Source: Burkholderia sp. Bp9143 (lineage in GTDB: Bacteria; Pseudomonadota; Gammaproteobacteria; Burkholderiales; Burkholderiaceae). From it: 64,000 nt of DNA. Below, one piece after another: positions 63,627 to 64,000 of this stretch. Both the position numbers and the translations under genes were made by a program. The stretch spans positions 124,001-188,000 of the forward strand of contig NZ_QTPO01000004.1 in assembly GCF_003853645.1 (NCBI RefSeq). The letters are read 5' to 3'. The notes beneath the pieces are model-generated. The model had not been told where the DNA came from and made no database searches. It saw only the letters and a program-made list of their open reading frames with translations. Each line of letters starts with the position of its first letter. The stretch's first letter is position 1.

Positions 63627-64000
63627 GCTTTTCTCCTGACGAAACGTTGATCGAATCGCGATCGTACGCCCGACAAAATTTGCACCGTATCGGGAATAGC
63701 GTCAGGCGCGCGCGGTCGCTTTCCGTGGCGCGCAAAAGCGCCTAGGCCAGGTATCGCACCCGACGGATCGCCGGGGGGCTCGTCCCCGCGGGTTCGGTCA
63801 CTCGTTCCAAACGCACGTTCGTGCTGCGATGCCGCAACGCAATCGTTTGCTTCCTGCTGTTCTTTCATACAAAACATATTCAAGAAGTCGCCACAGCAGC
63901 CGTTACCCAAGGCATGTCGCGTCGCAGAAACCCTGCGCGCGCCTGAGAAAAAACAAGGTCCGGTTTACCCCCGGGCCAGGCACCACCGCCGGCACGACGG
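63627..64000. other. Right-edge region, no gene seen
   Basis: It should hold the promoter of the binding-protein gene. The minus-strand frame 63590-63910 runs through the gltI start and lacks a ribosome site, so it is not called. An A/T-rich patch at 63866-63890 is the most promoter-like part. Confidence 0.35.

Noticed and set aside
63590..63910. 106-aa minus-strand frame over the gltI start
   Set aside because: Overlaps the well-supported signal peptide start of gltI in another frame and has no motif.

Overview
The window is GC-rich, densely coded DNA from a Burkholderia, most likely the Burkholderia cepacia complex and probably a secondary chromosome. The reasons are: two OmpC-type Burkholderia porins, a paaH-paaK phenylacetate block, many LysR/LacI/TetR-controlled catabolic cassettes, and a three-subunit FAD glucose dehydrogenase whose subunit lengths (168/539/425 aa) match, from memory, the well-known B. 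cepacia enzyme. The taxonomic call is inference from gene content; no rRNA or tRNA lies in the window. I saw no CRISPR array, insertion sequence or prophage.

Left part (1-13 kb): a truncated minus-strand ORF; a butanediol-type zinc dehydrogenase behind a sigma-54 type promoter with upstream inverted repeats; a VC0807-like membrane protein; a CPBP membrane protease; an aldo/keto reductase; a MarC-family protein; and a phenylacetate set (enoyl-CoA hydratase, paaK, paaH) with a TetR-type palindrome in the paaH promoter. A ChaA-type antiporter follows, then an odd pair: a membrane coiled-coil protein and a solute-binding domain fused to LysM.

Middle (13.6-40 kb): a LacI-controlled TRAP transporter operon with a 2-hydroxyacid dehydrogenase and a lactonase-like hydrolase; a LysR/2-hydroxyacid dehydrogenase/MFS cassette; an HPP-CBS protein, MarR regulator and ClC-CBS channel that share a MarR-like operator; ppnP; a LysR-controlled M20 amidohydrolase/MHS transporter/isochorismatase cassette; a porin; a DoxX protein; and the FAD glucose dehydrogenase operon.

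Right part (39-64 kb): a giant alpha-2-macroglobulin (2009 aa) coupled to pbpC, a lipoprotein, a Bcr/CflA efflux pump, and then the most interesting block (50.3-62.3 kb). It has two arms. One runs GH3 glycosidase, porin, BON protein, S1 sulfatase, GPH symporter. The other runs S1 sulfatase, MFS transporter, formylglycine-generating enzyme. A TetR gene sits between them, and a near-identical 20-bp palindrome lies in both promoters. None of the enzymes has a visible signal peptide, so the locus looks like a cytoplasmic import-and-desulfate pathway for an unknown sulfated glycoside. The window closes with a GltI-type amino-acid binding protein.
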